Shown in pieces: positions 44,531 through 54,096 of a stretch of 64,000 nt of DNA (position 1 is the stretch's first letter; each line of letters opens with the position of its first letter). The DNA is from DASRIA01 sp963768885 (GTDB taxonomy: Bacteria > Actinomycetota > Thermoleophilia > Solirubrobacterales > JBBDJG01). The DNA is taken from positions 620,001 to 684,000 of the forward strand of contig CAVYJN010000006.1 in NCBI GenBank assembly GCA_963768885.1, read 5' to 3'. Below the pieces are notes generated by a model. That model saw only the letters and a program-made list of their open reading frames with translations, ran no database searches and was not told the origin of the DNA. The translations under genes and the position numbers were made by a program.

Positions 44531-44893
44531 ATGCGGAGGGAACACACCCACCAGATCGTCCACCTGGAGCTGCACACGGGGAACCTCGCGCGCGCCTGTG
44601 CCTTCTACACCGCCCTGTGCGGCTGGCGGACCGAGCGCATCGAGACGCTCAGCGGCTCGTACCGGGCGCTCGATCCGGGAGCGGGGCTCAGCGGTGGCGT
44701 CGTCGAATGCGACATCAAGCGGGCACTTTGGCTTCCCTACGTGGAGGTCGGCGAGATCGCCGAGGCGAGCGAACGGGCGCGCGCGCTCGGAGCGTCGGTC
44801 CTGCTCGAGCCGCGCGAGGGGCCGGCGGGCTGGCGCAGCGTCGTCGCGGCGCCCGCGGGCGGCGAGATCGCGCTCTGGCAGCCGAAGCTCTGA
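44531..44893 (+). CDS. VOC-superfamily (glyoxalase-like) protein
   Basis: A 120-residue VOC-fold protein: IVHLELHTGNLARACAFYT at the start, GGVVECDIKRALWLPYVEV in the middle, and VVAAPAGGEIALWQPK at the end. This matches the glyoxalase/bleomycin-resistance/dioxygenase superfamily. Metal ligands of a full glyoxalase are only partly visible. It stands alone between the sigma factor and lexA; a role in carrier or stress chemistry cannot be stated. Confidence 0.83.
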   Translation: MRREHTHQIVHLELHTGNLARACAFYTALCGWRTERIETLSGSYRALDPGAGLSGGVVECDIKRALWLPYVEVGEIAEASERARALGASVLLEPREGPAGWRSVVAAPAGGEIALWQPKL

Positions 44894-44902
44894 CGGCGGG
44901 GC

Positions 44903-44931
44903 TTGAACCTGTCCGCGGGGGCAGCTACTCT
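44903..44931 (+). promoter_or_regulatory. lexA promoter
   Basis: TTGAAC at 44903-44908 and TACTCT at 44926-44931 are 17 bp apart. The SOS box starts 2 bp after the -10, so LexA would cover the transcription start. Confidence 0.8.
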
Positions 44932-44932
44932 A

Positions 44933-44946
44933 CGAACGTGTGTTCG
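44933..44946. promoter_or_regulatory. SOS box (LexA operator)
   Basis: CGAACGTGTGTTCG is an exact match to the Gram-positive/actinobacterial LexA site CGAAC-N4-GTTCG, directly downstream of the lexA -10 hexamer. It supports negative autoregulation of lexA. I saw no other perfect match by eye in front of other genes in the window. Confidence 0.93.
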
Positions 44947-44995
44947 CAATGCCCCCGAAACGCCACTGCCGTAGCGGCCAGGAGGAAGAAGCCTG

Positions 44996-45613
44996 ATGGT
45001 TGACCTCAAGATGACGAAGCGCCAGCAGGAGATCTTTCACTTCATCAAGCGGTACGCCTCGAAGTACGGGTACCCGCCGACGGTGCGCGAGATCGGGAAG
45101 GCCGTGGGCCTGGCCTCGTCCTCGACGGTCCACGCCCACCTCGCCAATCTCGAGAAGTACGGCGTGCTGCGCCGCGACCCGACCAAGCCGCGGGCGATCG
45201 AGCTGCTCTACGAGCGCGCCAAGAAGGCGGTCGCGCCCGGCGAGGGTGCGCTGCCGCTGGTCGGCCGCGTCGCCGCCGGCTCGCCCGTGCTCGCCGAGGA
45301 GAACATCGAGGACTACGTACAGGTCCCGAGCGTCGCCGGCGGCGACGAGGGCGAGTACGTCCTCCAGGTGTCGGGCGAGAGCATGCGCGACGCGGGCATC
45401 CTGTCCGGCGACTACGTGGTGGTGCGCCGGCAGGACACCGCCGGGGACGGCGACATCGTCGTCGCGCTGCTGGGGGACGAGGCGACCGTCAAGCGCTTCT
45501 TCCGGGAGCCCGACCACGTGCGCCTGCAACCGGAGAACCCGGCGATGGAGCCGATCCGCACGCGCGACGTCGAGGTCCTCGGCCGGGTCGTGGGAGTCTT
45601 CAGGAGAGTCTGA
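44996..45613 (+). CDS. lexA: LexA repressor
   Basis: SOS-response repressor, self-cleaving when RecA filaments form. The 205-residue protein has the winged helix-turn-helix at 1-70 (PPTVREIGKAVGLASSSTVH), the cleavage site Ala94-Gly95 in GRVAAGSPV, and the catalytic dyad Ser129 (GESM) and Lys166 (TVKRFF). The ATG at 44996 follows AGGAGGAAG. It is preceded by its own SOS box and followed by a coupled small gene (TGATG overlap). Confidence 0.97.
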   Translation: MVDLKMTKRQQEIFHFIKRYASKYGYPPTVREIGKAVGLASSSTVHAHLANLEKYGVLRRDPTKPRAIELLYERAKKAVAPGEGALPLVGRVAAGSPVLAEENIEDYVQVPSVAGGDEGEYVLQVSGESMRDAGILSGDYVVVRRQDTAGDGDIVVALLGDEATVKRFFREPDHVRLQPENPAMEPIRTRDVEVLGRVVGVFRRV

Positions 45614-45819
45614 TGCCCGCCCTCAAGGACCCACCCGTGTCGACCGCGCGCCTGTTCGAGCCCGCTCCCGGGCGCTCGCTCGCCGACCTCCTGCGCGAGA
45701 TCGACGATGCGGTCAACCACGGCCAGTCCGTGCCGTGCCTCGTGTGCGGCGCGATGACCGCGGGCGGCGATCTCGGCACCGCCGCCGAGTGCCGCTCCTG
45801 CGGCAGCAAGCTCGAGTAG
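45613..45819 (+). CDS. Small protein with a zinc-ribbon-like four-cysteine motif
   Basis: A 68-residue protein whose C-terminal half has CLVCG and CRSCG, a four-cysteine pattern fit for one zinc. The N-terminal half (RSLADLLREIDDAVNHG) is probably helical. Its ATG overlaps the lexA stop by one base, so it is made together with LexA. A role in the damage response or as a regulator of LexA is possible from position only. No homologue function is known to me. Confidence 0.75.
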   Translation: MPALKDPPVSTARLFEPAPGRSLADLLREIDDAVNHGQSVPCLVCGAMTAGGDLGTAAECRSCGSKLE

Positions 45820-45970
45820 CCGCGGCGCCAGTCGCCACCCGACCCGCTCGACGCACCACCGGTGCGCCTTCGCGGCCCGTGCGGCCCCTGGCATCCACGG
45901 CTGTCCCGAGCAGGCTCGAGTAGCCGCCGCGTCGGCGGGCGCCCCGCGCGGATCGGCCGCCTCGGGGACA

Positions 45971-47272
45971 ATGCGGGGCATGTCCTCGGGCCGCCCCGCA
46001 GCGCCCGGCGGCGCGATACCCCGCGACGCCTGGCTGAGGCTCGCCGCCTGCGCCGGGGCGGCGGCGTTGCTGCAGATGGACGGCACGATCGTCACGGTCG
46101 CCCTGCCGTCGGTGGGGGAGGAGCTCGGCGCGGACTCGCACGAGCTCTCCTACGTGCTGACCGCCTACTTCGTGGCCTACGGGCTCACGCTCTTCCCGGG
46201 CGGCACCCTCGTCGACCGGATCGGGTCGCGCCGTGTCGCGCTCGCCGGGCTCGCGATCTTCGCGGCCGGGGCGGTGTTCGGGGCGCTCGCAGGCAGCATC
46301 GGCGTGCTCGTCGCCTCGCGCGTGGTGCAGGGAGTCGGCGCGGGCCTCGTGAGCCCGGCGTCGCTCGCCGGCGCGGTGTCGGGGTTCCCGCCCGAGCGCC
46401 GCGGCGCCGCGCTCGGGATCTGGGGCGCGAGCTCGGGCACCGCGAACCTGATCGGCCCGGTGATCGGCGGCCTGCTCACCGTCGCGATCGACTGGCGCGC
46501 CTGCTGGTGGTTCCTGGTGCCCGCGAGCGGCGCCGCCGCGCTCGCGATGTGGAGGCTCGTGCCGCGCGGGGTGCGCGCCGACGAGACCCCCGAGGCCGCC
46601 GGCCTGCGCCAGCGCGTGATCGCCGCCGCGGCGCTCGTCGCCGCGCTCACCTTCACGGTCATGATCGGCGCCTTCTACATCGGTCAGCAGTACCTCCAGG
46701 TCGCGGCCGGCTACTCCGCGCTCGGTGCGGCCTCGGCGCTCACGCTGATCGCGCTGTTCGTCGCGATCGGCGCACCGCTCTCGGGCCGCCTCTCGGACGT
46801 GCGCGGGGAGGGTCCCACGATCGCGCTCGGCTTCGTGCTCGTCGCGCTCGCGCTCGCGGTGCTCGCGATCCCCGGCGTGCCGCTCGACGGCCTCGGCGCG
46901 CTGCCGCTCCTGATCCCGTTCGGGCTCGGGCTCGGGATGCTGTTCGTCCCCGCCTCGCGCGCCGCGCTCAACGCGGTCCCGCAGGCCAAGCACGGGCGCG
47001 TGTCCTCGCTGCTGTCGACCGCGCGACTGCTCGGCGGGGGGCTCGGCGCCGTGCTCGGGGGCGCCGCGCTGTCCGGGGGCGTGACCGAGGACCACATGCG
47101 GATCGCGCTCGGTGCCGGCGCTGCGCTCTGCCTGGCCGTCGGCCTGCCGGCGGCGGCCGAGCTCTCGGGCCGCAACCGACCCGCGGCTAGAATGGGAAGT
47201 CGCAGACCGAGCAGCCGCGGAGGTGATGCCTTCGAGGAAAGTCCGGACACCGCAGGGCAGGGTGGTCGGTAG
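45971..47272 (+). CDS. MFS drug-efflux-type transporter (DHA2-like), 3' end overlapping rnpB
   Basis: A major-facilitator exporter of about 433 residues with roughly 12-14 hydrophobic segments. MDGTIVTVALPSVGEELGA is the first-helix motif of DHA2 exporters, followed by DRIGSRRVALAGL (motif A) and RVVQGVGAGLVSPASLAG (motif C-like). The last 30 residues (from about RPAARMGSR) are hydrophilic and are read from DNA that also encodes the 5' part of RNase P RNA (70 bp overlap). A one-base frameshift would stop at 47190, so the natural end is uncertain. Start is ATG at 45971 or 45980. Confidence 0.85.
   Translation: MRGMSSGRPAAPGGAIPRDAWLRLAACAGAAALLQMDGTIVTVALPSVGEELGADSHELSYVLTAYFVAYGLTLFPGGTLVDRIGSRRVALAGLAIFAAGAVFGALAGSIGVLVASRVVQGVGAGLVSPASLAGAVSGFPPERRGAALGIWGASSGTANLIGPVIGGLLTVAIDWRACWWFLVPASGAAALAMWRLVPRGVRADETPEAAGLRQRVIAAAALVAALTFTVMIGAFYIGQQYLQVAAGYSALGAASALTLIALFVAIGAPLSGRLSDVRGEGPTIALGFVLVALALAVLAIPGVPLDGLGALPLLIPFGLGLGMLFVPASRAALNAVPQAKHGRVSSLLSTARLLGGGLGAVLGGAALSGGVTEDHMRIALGAGAALCLAVGLPAAAELSGRNRPAARMGSRRPSSRGGDAFEESPDTAGQGGR
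47188..47193 (+). promoter_or_regulatory. rnpB -10 element
   Basis: TAGAAT lies 8 bp before the expected 5' end of RNase P RNA at 47202 and inside the 3' coding part of the MFS gene. A -35 is not clear (TCGGGC region). Confidence 0.6.
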
Positions 47273-47526
47273 CGCCGACCCGGGGAAACTCGCGGGAAAG
47301 TGCCACAGAAACGACACCGCCTAAGCTGAGCCGTAGCAGCTGAACGGCTCGGCCGGTAAGGGTGAAATGGTGCGGTAAGAGCGCACCGGCGCCGTGGTGA
47401 CACGGCGGCCGCGGCAAACCCCACCCGGTGCAAGGCCAAGCAGGACCGTCGAGGTTGCCCGCTGAGGTCCAGGTAGGCCGCATAGACAGATGGTTGCTCA
47501 CGACAGAATCCGGCTTACAGGTCTGC
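47202..47526 (+). ncRNA. rnpB: RNase P RNA, class A
   Basis: Catalytic RNA that processes tRNA 5' ends. The ends pair (GCAGACC at 47202-47208 with GGTCTGC at 47520-47526). Core features are GAGGAAAGTCCGGACACC near the 5' end, ACAGAAACGACACCGCC, GGTAAGGGTGAAATGGTGCG, AAGAGCGCACC, and the 3' AGAATCCGGCTTACAGGTC, all universal to bacterial class A. A strong hairpin terminator follows immediately. The 5' 70 nt overlap the MFS gene on the same strand. Confidence 0.95.
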
Positions 47527-47531
47527 TACGG

Positions 47532-47553
47532 AAACGGCCCCTCGGGGCCGTTT
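47532..47553 (+). terminator. rnpB intrinsic terminator
   Basis: AAACGGCCCC and GGGGCCGTTT form a 10-bp stem with a minimal TC loop, followed by CTATTT, 5 nt after the rnpB end. Confidence 0.85.
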
Positions 47554-47610
47554 CTATTTGAGGGGTAGAGTGAGGAGTACCCCGCAAACGACGCTCAGGA
47601 GCCGCCGCGC

Positions 47611-50363
<2,753 letters not shown>

Positions 50364-50409
50364 GCTCACCGACCCGCTAACTTACTGACCCTTCCGCCGC
50401 CCCCTTCCC

Positions 50410-50760
50410 ATGCAGCCCGACAAAGCCAAACAGCTACTTCAGCGCGAGCGTGAGCGCATCCAGGCGGAGCTGGCATCGCTGCGAAACGCCCGCGGGGACG
50501 GCGACGACGAGCTCTCGCGGGTCGACCAGCATCCCGCCGACCAGGGATCCGAGCTGTTCGAGACGGAGCGCGACCAGTCGCTGATCGAGCGCCTCGAGCA
50601 CGACCTCGATGCGATCGCGCGCGCCGAGCGGCGCCTCGAGGAGGGCACGTACGGCGTCTCCGTGGAGAGCGGCGAGCCGATCCCCGAAGGGCGCCTCGAG
50701 GCGGTTCCGTGGGCGGAGCGCACCGCCGACGAGCAGGCGCGCTACGAAGCCCACTCCTGA
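50410..50760 (+). CDS. TraR/DksA-like protein lacking zinc-finger cysteines
   Basis: A 116-residue helical protein of the TraR/DksA superfamily. A coiled N-terminal helix (KAKQLLQRERERIQAELASL) with a DQHPADQGSELFE turn precedes the C-terminal region GTYGVSVESGEPIPEGRLEA. In zinc-binding relatives that region carries CxxC (GTYGxCxxCGExI); here those positions are Val and Ser, and no second cysteine pair is present. It may still bind the secondary channel of RNA polymerase, but that is inference. It follows acnA by 46 bp. Confidence 0.85.
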   Translation: MQPDKAKQLLQRERERIQAELASLRNARGDGDDELSRVDQHPADQGSELFETERDQSLIERLEHDLDAIARAERRLEEGTYGVSVESGEPIPEGRLEAVPWAERTADEQARYEAHS

Positions 50761-50799
50761 CGCCGCGTCGACGCCGGGCCGCGAACTCCTCCTCGCCCG

Positions 50800-50817
50800 G
50801 TTGACTCGTCAGTCAAC
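50800..50817. promoter_or_regulatory. Perfect 7-bp inverted repeat in the riboswitch promoter
   Basis: GTTGACT-CGTC-AGTCAAC covers the -35 hexamer and spacer of the promoter below. A repressor bound here would block RNA polymerase. TetR-type proteins use palindromes of this kind, but the binder is not known. Confidence 0.6.
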
Positions 50818-50828
50818 CTTGCTAGCAT
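50801..50828 (+). promoter_or_regulatory. Promoter of the riboswitch/RlpA-like transcript
   Basis: TTGACT at 50801-50806 and TAGCAT at 50823-50828 are 16 bp apart, about 25 bp before the riboswitch. Confidence 0.75.
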
Positions 50829-50849
50829 GCCGCCCTTCGTGTCACTGAC

Positions 50850-51027
50850 CTGACCGCTGAGTCCTCGAGCGAGCCGTGATTGGACGGCGCCGAGGAGCGG
50901 GGGAACCAAAGCGGCCCACGAGGCCGCGAAGGGGCGAATCGCCGCCGGCATAGAGGCCGTTCAGGCGTAGCGCAGCTCTTTTCAGCGCGAGCCCGTCAGC
51001 TAACCCCGTAAGCGCCGGAAAGAGAGG
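50850..51027 (+). promoter_or_regulatory. Cyclic di-AMP riboswitch (ydaO/yuaA type)
   Basis: The leader shows the conserved blocks of the ydaO class in order: CGCTGAGTCC near the 5' end, GAGCGGGGGAACCAAA, GGGGCGAATC, and CCCGTCAGCTAACC then CCGTAAGCG near the 3' end, closing with GAGAGG that also serves as ribosome binding site. In actinobacteria this RNA commonly sits before cell wall hydrolase genes, as it does here, and c-di-AMP binding usually turns expression off. Control could be at translation because the RBS is at the 3' boundary. Confidence 0.92.
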
Positions 51028-51030
51028 AAC

Positions 51031-51726
51031 GTGTCCCAAAAGCCGTTCGAGCGCCGTGCGCCTGCGCGCAGGCGCACGTACAACCCGGTCTCCCGGTCGC
51101 GACCCGACCGTGTCGCGCTCTGGGCCTTCGGTCTGGGCATATTCCTGATCCTGCTCGCCGCCACCACCTCGAACGGCCAGAGCGGCGGCGCGAACCTGCC
51201 CGCACCCCCCGCGGCCGAGAAGGCTCCGGGCCAGGTCGAGGCCGAGCTCGGTGAGCGCACTCTCACCACCGGCGTCACGGGGGCCGACGTCTCCACCCTC
51301 CAGGCCATCCTCCATGCTCGCCGGTACGGGCCCCTCAAGGTGACCGGGACCTTCGACGCGCCCACCGCGGCCGCGGTGAAGCGATTCCAGGAGGAGGCGG
51401 GCCTCGCCGTAGACGGCGTCGTGGGGCCCCAGACCAGGCCCCGCCTCGTGGCCCTGATGCAGTCCGCGAAGGCCACCTGGTACGGCCCGGGCCTCTACGG
51501 GAACCGCACCGCCTGCGGGAAGCGGCTGCGCCGCGGGACGCTCGGCGTCGCCCACAAGACGCTGCCCTGCGGCACTCCGGTGACCTTCTACCGCTCGGGC
51601 CGGTTCGTGACCGTGCCCGTGATCGACCGCGGCCCGTTTCGCCGCGGGGTCGCCTGGGACCTCACCGCGGCCGCCGCCCGCAAGCTCGGCATGGCGAGCA
51701 CCGCGCGCCTGCGCTCGATCCACTAG
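51031..51726 (+). CDS. Peptidoglycan-binding plus RlpA-like double-psi beta-barrel cell wall protein
   Basis: A 231-residue envelope protein. Residues about 30-50 form a signal-anchor segment (LWAFGLGIFLILLAATTS). A peptidoglycan-binding domain follows at about 85-150 (VSTLQAILHARRYGPLKVTG, FDAPTAAAVKRFQEEAGLAV). The C-terminal RlpA/3D-like double-psi barrel (about 155-231) has ATWYGPGLYGNRTACGKRL, HKTLPCGTPV and VIDRGPFRRGVAWDLT. Such proteins cut or remodel peptidoglycan. A c-di-AMP riboswitch in front ties it to turgor and cell wall control. Starts at GTG. Confidence 0.9.
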   Translation: MSQKPFERRAPARRRTYNPVSRSRPDRVALWAFGLGIFLILLAATTSNGQSGGANLPAPPAAEKAPGQVEAELGERTLTTGVTGADVSTLQAILHARRYGPLKVTGTFDAPTAAAVKRFQEEAGLAVDGVVGPQTRPRLVALMQSAKATWYGPGLYGNRTACGKRLRRGTLGVAHKTLPCGTPVTFYRSGRFVTVPVIDRGPFRRGVAWDLTAAAARKLGMASTARLRSIH

Positions 51727-51772
51727 CGCCGGGTCATCCGCGCGGCCCGTTCGCCCGTATGGAGGGGTGAAA

Positions 51773-51787
51773 GCCGCCTTCTGCGGC
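51773..51787 (+). terminator. Possible terminator hairpin
   Basis: GCCGC-CTTCT-GCGGC lies 47 bp after the RlpA-like gene, followed by a second short palindrome (GCCCCGCGGGGC, 51798-51809). No T-run, so moderate at best. Confidence 0.4.
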
Positions 51788-51835
51788 AGGAAAAGCGGCC
51801 CCGCGGGGCGAAGCTTGCATTCCCGCTGTCGTTTT

Positions 51836-51859
51836 GTAAACTACCTTACCCTCAGTAAG
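51836..51859. promoter_or_regulatory. Candidate HxlR operator, three alternating GTAA/TTAC half-sites
   Basis: GTAAACTACCTTAC (GTAA-N6-TTAC, 51836-51849) and then CTTAC-CCTCA-GTAAG (51845-51859) share the middle half-site, giving GTAA...TTAC...GTAA. It lies 40 bp before the AhpD-like gene that precedes an HxlR regulator. HxlR proteins are known to bind GTAA/TTAC-like palindromes. Confidence 0.6.
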
Positions 51860-51899
51860 CAACCCGCCCTTTTTGTAGCTCCAATCGGAAAGTAAAGCC

Positions 51900-52466
51900 A
51901 TGGCTGCCAAGATCAGCAGATTCGATATCCACGACGAGCTCACGGCTCCACCTGAGAGCGCGCCGATCCTCAAGGGGGCGCTGTCGGGTAGCGGGAAGCT
52001 CAACAACTTCGTCGGGGTGCTCGCCGGTTCGCCGGCCGCGCTCCGCGGATACGCCCGGATCCGGTCCGAGTTGCGTCGCGGGACTCTTCCCGCGGCCACC
52101 CAGGAGCGGGTCGCGCTCGCGGTCGCCGAGTACCGCGGCTCCGACTACGACGTCGCGGTGCACGCACGCGCGGGACGCGCCGTCGGGCTCGATCTCGACG
52201 AGATCGACTCCGCGCGGCAGTTCACCTCGCGCGACGAGCGCGAGGCCGCGTTGCTGCGGTACCTCCACGAGGCCCTGGAGAACAGCGGCCAGGTGCCGGT
52301 TCACCTGCACGAGGAGGCGCGCGAGCAGGGCTGGAGCGACGAGCAGATCCTCGAGGCGCTGGCCCATGTGGCGCTCGCGGAGTTCTCGTCCCTCGTAACG
52401 CTTGCCGGTGAGATCCCGCTCGAGGGCACCTCGCGCGAGGTCAAGCCGCTCAAGAAGGTCGCGTAG
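51900..52466 (+). CDS. Carboxymuconolactone decarboxylase (AhpD-like) family protein without the CxxC motif
   Basis: A 188-residue alpha-helical protein of the CMD/AhpD family: LNNFVGVLAGSPAALRGYAR, then TQERVALAVAEYRGSDYDVA and HARAGRAVGLDLDEI. In redox-active members the middle segment carries CxxC (EYxxCxYCxxAH); here the two cysteines are Ser and Asp, so the peroxidase relay is absent, although the helix and histidine remain. Another role, or electron transfer by other residues, is possible. Followed 6 bp later by an HxlR regulator. Confidence 0.85.
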   Translation: MAAKISRFDIHDELTAPPESAPILKGALSGSGKLNNFVGVLAGSPAALRGYARIRSELRRGTLPAATQERVALAVAEYRGSDYDVAVHARAGRAVGLDLDEIDSARQFTSRDEREAALLRYLHEALENSGQVPVHLHEEAREQGWSDEQILEALAHVALAEFSSLVTLAGEIPLEGTSREVKPLKKVA

Positions 52467-52472
52467 CGACCG

Positions 52473-52922
52473 ATGCCGGGGTCGGCGCCGACACTGAGTC
52501 AGCAAGGCGCCGGACCCGACGAATCTCCCTCCCCTCCCAATGGTGACGGGGGCGTAGCGGACCACATCGAATCCGCTTCGCCCCCCGTCGCCATCAGCGT
52601 CTGCCCGTACTACCACGCCGCCGTCGAGATGCTCGGCAAGCGCTGGACGGGCGCGATCGTCTCGGCCCTGCTCGGGGGGCCGCTGCGCTACTCCGCGCTG
52701 GCGCAGGGCATACCGCAGATCTCCGACCGGCTCCTCTCGATGCGCCTCAGGGAGCTCGAGGCGGCGGGCGTGGTCGCACGGCGGGTCTACGAGGGGGCGC
52801 CCGTGAGGGTCGAGTACGAGCTCACGCCGAAGGGTCGCGCGCTGGAGCCGGCGATCGCCTCGTTGCGGCGGTGGGCGTGCGAGTGGCTGCGGGACGACCC
52901 GGCCCGCATGCACCAGGTCTAG
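52473..52922 (+). CDS. HxlR-family winged-helix transcriptional regulator
   Basis: A 149-residue HxlR/MarR-like regulator. After a 35-residue disordered N-terminus, the winged helix covers MLGKRWTGAIVSALLGGPLR, IPQISDRLLSMRLRELEAAG and VEYELTPKGRALEPAI. SVCPYY just before the domain contains the cysteine used for thiol sensing in several HxlR regulators, so it may respond to quinones, aldehydes or oxidants. It probably controls itself and the AhpD-like gene upstream through the GTAA/TTAC sites. It overlaps the convergent SnoaL-like gene by 4 bp. Confidence 0.88.
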   Translation: MPGSAPTLSQQGAGPDESPSPPNGDGGVADHIESASPPVAISVCPYYHAAVEMLGKRWTGAIVSALLGGPLRYSALAQGIPQISDRLLSMRLRELEAAGVVARRVYEGAPVRVEYELTPKGRALEPAIASLRRWACEWLRDDPARMHQV

Positions 52923-53253
52923 CCGGAGAGCTGGGCCAGCAGGCCCGGCACGTCCCAGAAGTTCACGTCGCGCACGACGAGCCCGTCCCGGTCGAAGCGG
53001 CTGAACGTGCACCCTTCGACGCGGATCGAGCGGCCCGTGGCGGGAATGCCGAGGAACTCCCCGCGGTGGACGGCCGAGACGCGCCACCGGTCGGCGTTGG
53101 ACGGCGGGTCGATCAAGAGGTCGAGGCGCTCGAGCTCGAAGTCGCCGAACGCCTCGAGCAGCCCCACCGCGCGGGCCCGGATCGCGTCGCGCCCGCGCAG
53201 CGGTCGATCTGCACCGCGCCATCCTCGCGGCCTCCCCCGAGGGCGTCAACCAC
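52919..53253 (-). CDS. SnoaL-like small protein, frameshift at about 53203
   Basis: A protein of about 111 residues in the SnoaL/NTF2-like ester cyclase family, ending DRDGLVVRDVNFWDVPGLLA, with LRGRDAIRARAVGLLEAFGD before it. The reading frame changes around 53203: adding one C (GACCG to GACCCG) joins MVDALGGGREDGAVQID to PLRGRDAI. GTG at 53251-53253 starts it, divergent from the SnoaL-like gene at 53269. Its N-terminal region is shorter than usual, so further damage there is possible. No catalytic residues can be assigned with confidence. Confidence 0.65.
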
Positions 53254-53268
53254 GGTAGGGTCACCGGC

Positions 53269-53742
53269 ATGCCGACCTCCAACGACGGCCTGATCGAACG
53301 CTTCTATTCCGCGTTCGCCCAGCGCGACGGCGCCGCCATGCAGGCCTGCTACGCGCCCGGCGTGACGTTCTCGGACCCCGTCTTCCAGGACCTTCACGGC
53401 CCCGAGGCGGGCGCGATGTGGCGCATGCTCACGGGCCGCGCCGACGATCTCGAGATCGACCTGCGCGAGCACGAGTCCGACGGCGAGCGCGGTAGCGCGC
53501 ACTGGGTCGCCCGCTACACCTACTCCCAGACCGGCCGCCACGTCACGAACGACGTGCGCGCGAGCTTCCGGTTCGCGGACGGCCTGATCGCCGAGCACGT
53601 CGACGACTTCGACCTCTATCGCTGGGAGCGCCAGGCGCTCGGCCCGGTGGGGACGCTGCTGGGATGGACGCCGATGCTGCGCGGGGCCGTCCGCCGCCGC
53701 GCGCGCGCGGCGCTCGACGAGTTCATCGCCAAGGAGTCCTGA
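53269..53742 (+). CDS. SnoaL-like (NTF2-fold) nuclear transport factor 2 family protein
   Basis: A 157-residue NTF2-fold protein: LIERFYSAFAQRDGAAMQAC at the start, APGVTFSDPVFQDLHGPE, and the beta-strands HWVARYTYSQTGRHVTNDV and FRFADGLIAEHVDDFDLYRW. Such folds act as isomerases, cyclases or binding proteins; no substrate is indicated. It shares a divergent start region of 15 bp with the smaller SnoaL-like gene, and an ABM-domain gene begins 1 bp after its stop. Confidence 0.84.
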   Translation: MPTSNDGLIERFYSAFAQRDGAAMQACYAPGVTFSDPVFQDLHGPEAGAMWRMLTGRADDLEIDLREHESDGERGSAHWVARYTYSQTGRHVTNDVRASFRFADGLIAEHVDDFDLYRWERQALGPVGTLLGWTPMLRGAVRRRARAALDEFIAKES

Positions 53743-53743
53743 C

Positions 53744-54049
53744 TTGCTGCTGGTGATCGGCCGCGTGCGCTGCGCGGCGGACCACCGCGAGAGCCTCGTC
53801 ACTCTGTTCGAGCGCATGCAGGAGGCCTCGCGCCGCGAGGACGGCTGCCTGCGCTACGGCTTCTTCGCCGCCGTCGAGGACCCGCTCGGCTTCGTCGCGG
53901 TCGAGGAATGGGCCGACCGCGAGGCGCTCGACCGGCACTTCGCCCAGCCGCACCTGCACGAGTTCGCGCGCGCCCTCGGGCCGCTGGTCTCGGAGCGCCC
54001 GGAGGTCCTGATCCACGAGGTCGCCGCGACGAAGCCCTTTCCGGGCTAA
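53744..54049 (+). CDS. Antibiotic biosynthesis monooxygenase (ABM)-domain protein
   Basis: A 101-residue single ABM-domain protein, with VIGRVRCAADHRESLVTLFE, DGCLRYGFFAAVEDPLGFVA, EEWADREALDRHFAQPH. Members are cofactor-free oxygenases or isomerases of quinone-like compounds; here the function is open. Starts at TTG (the only start consistent with the fold) one base after the SnoaL-like stop, so they are co-transcribed. Confidence 0.8.
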   Translation: MLLVIGRVRCAADHRESLVTLFERMQEASRREDGCLRYGFFAAVEDPLGFVAVEEWADREALDRHFAQPHLHEFARALGPLVSERPEVLIHEVAATKPFPG

Positions 54050-54096
54050 CGGTCTAGGGTACGGGCGCCCAATCCCGACCGCAGAAGGAGCCTCCA

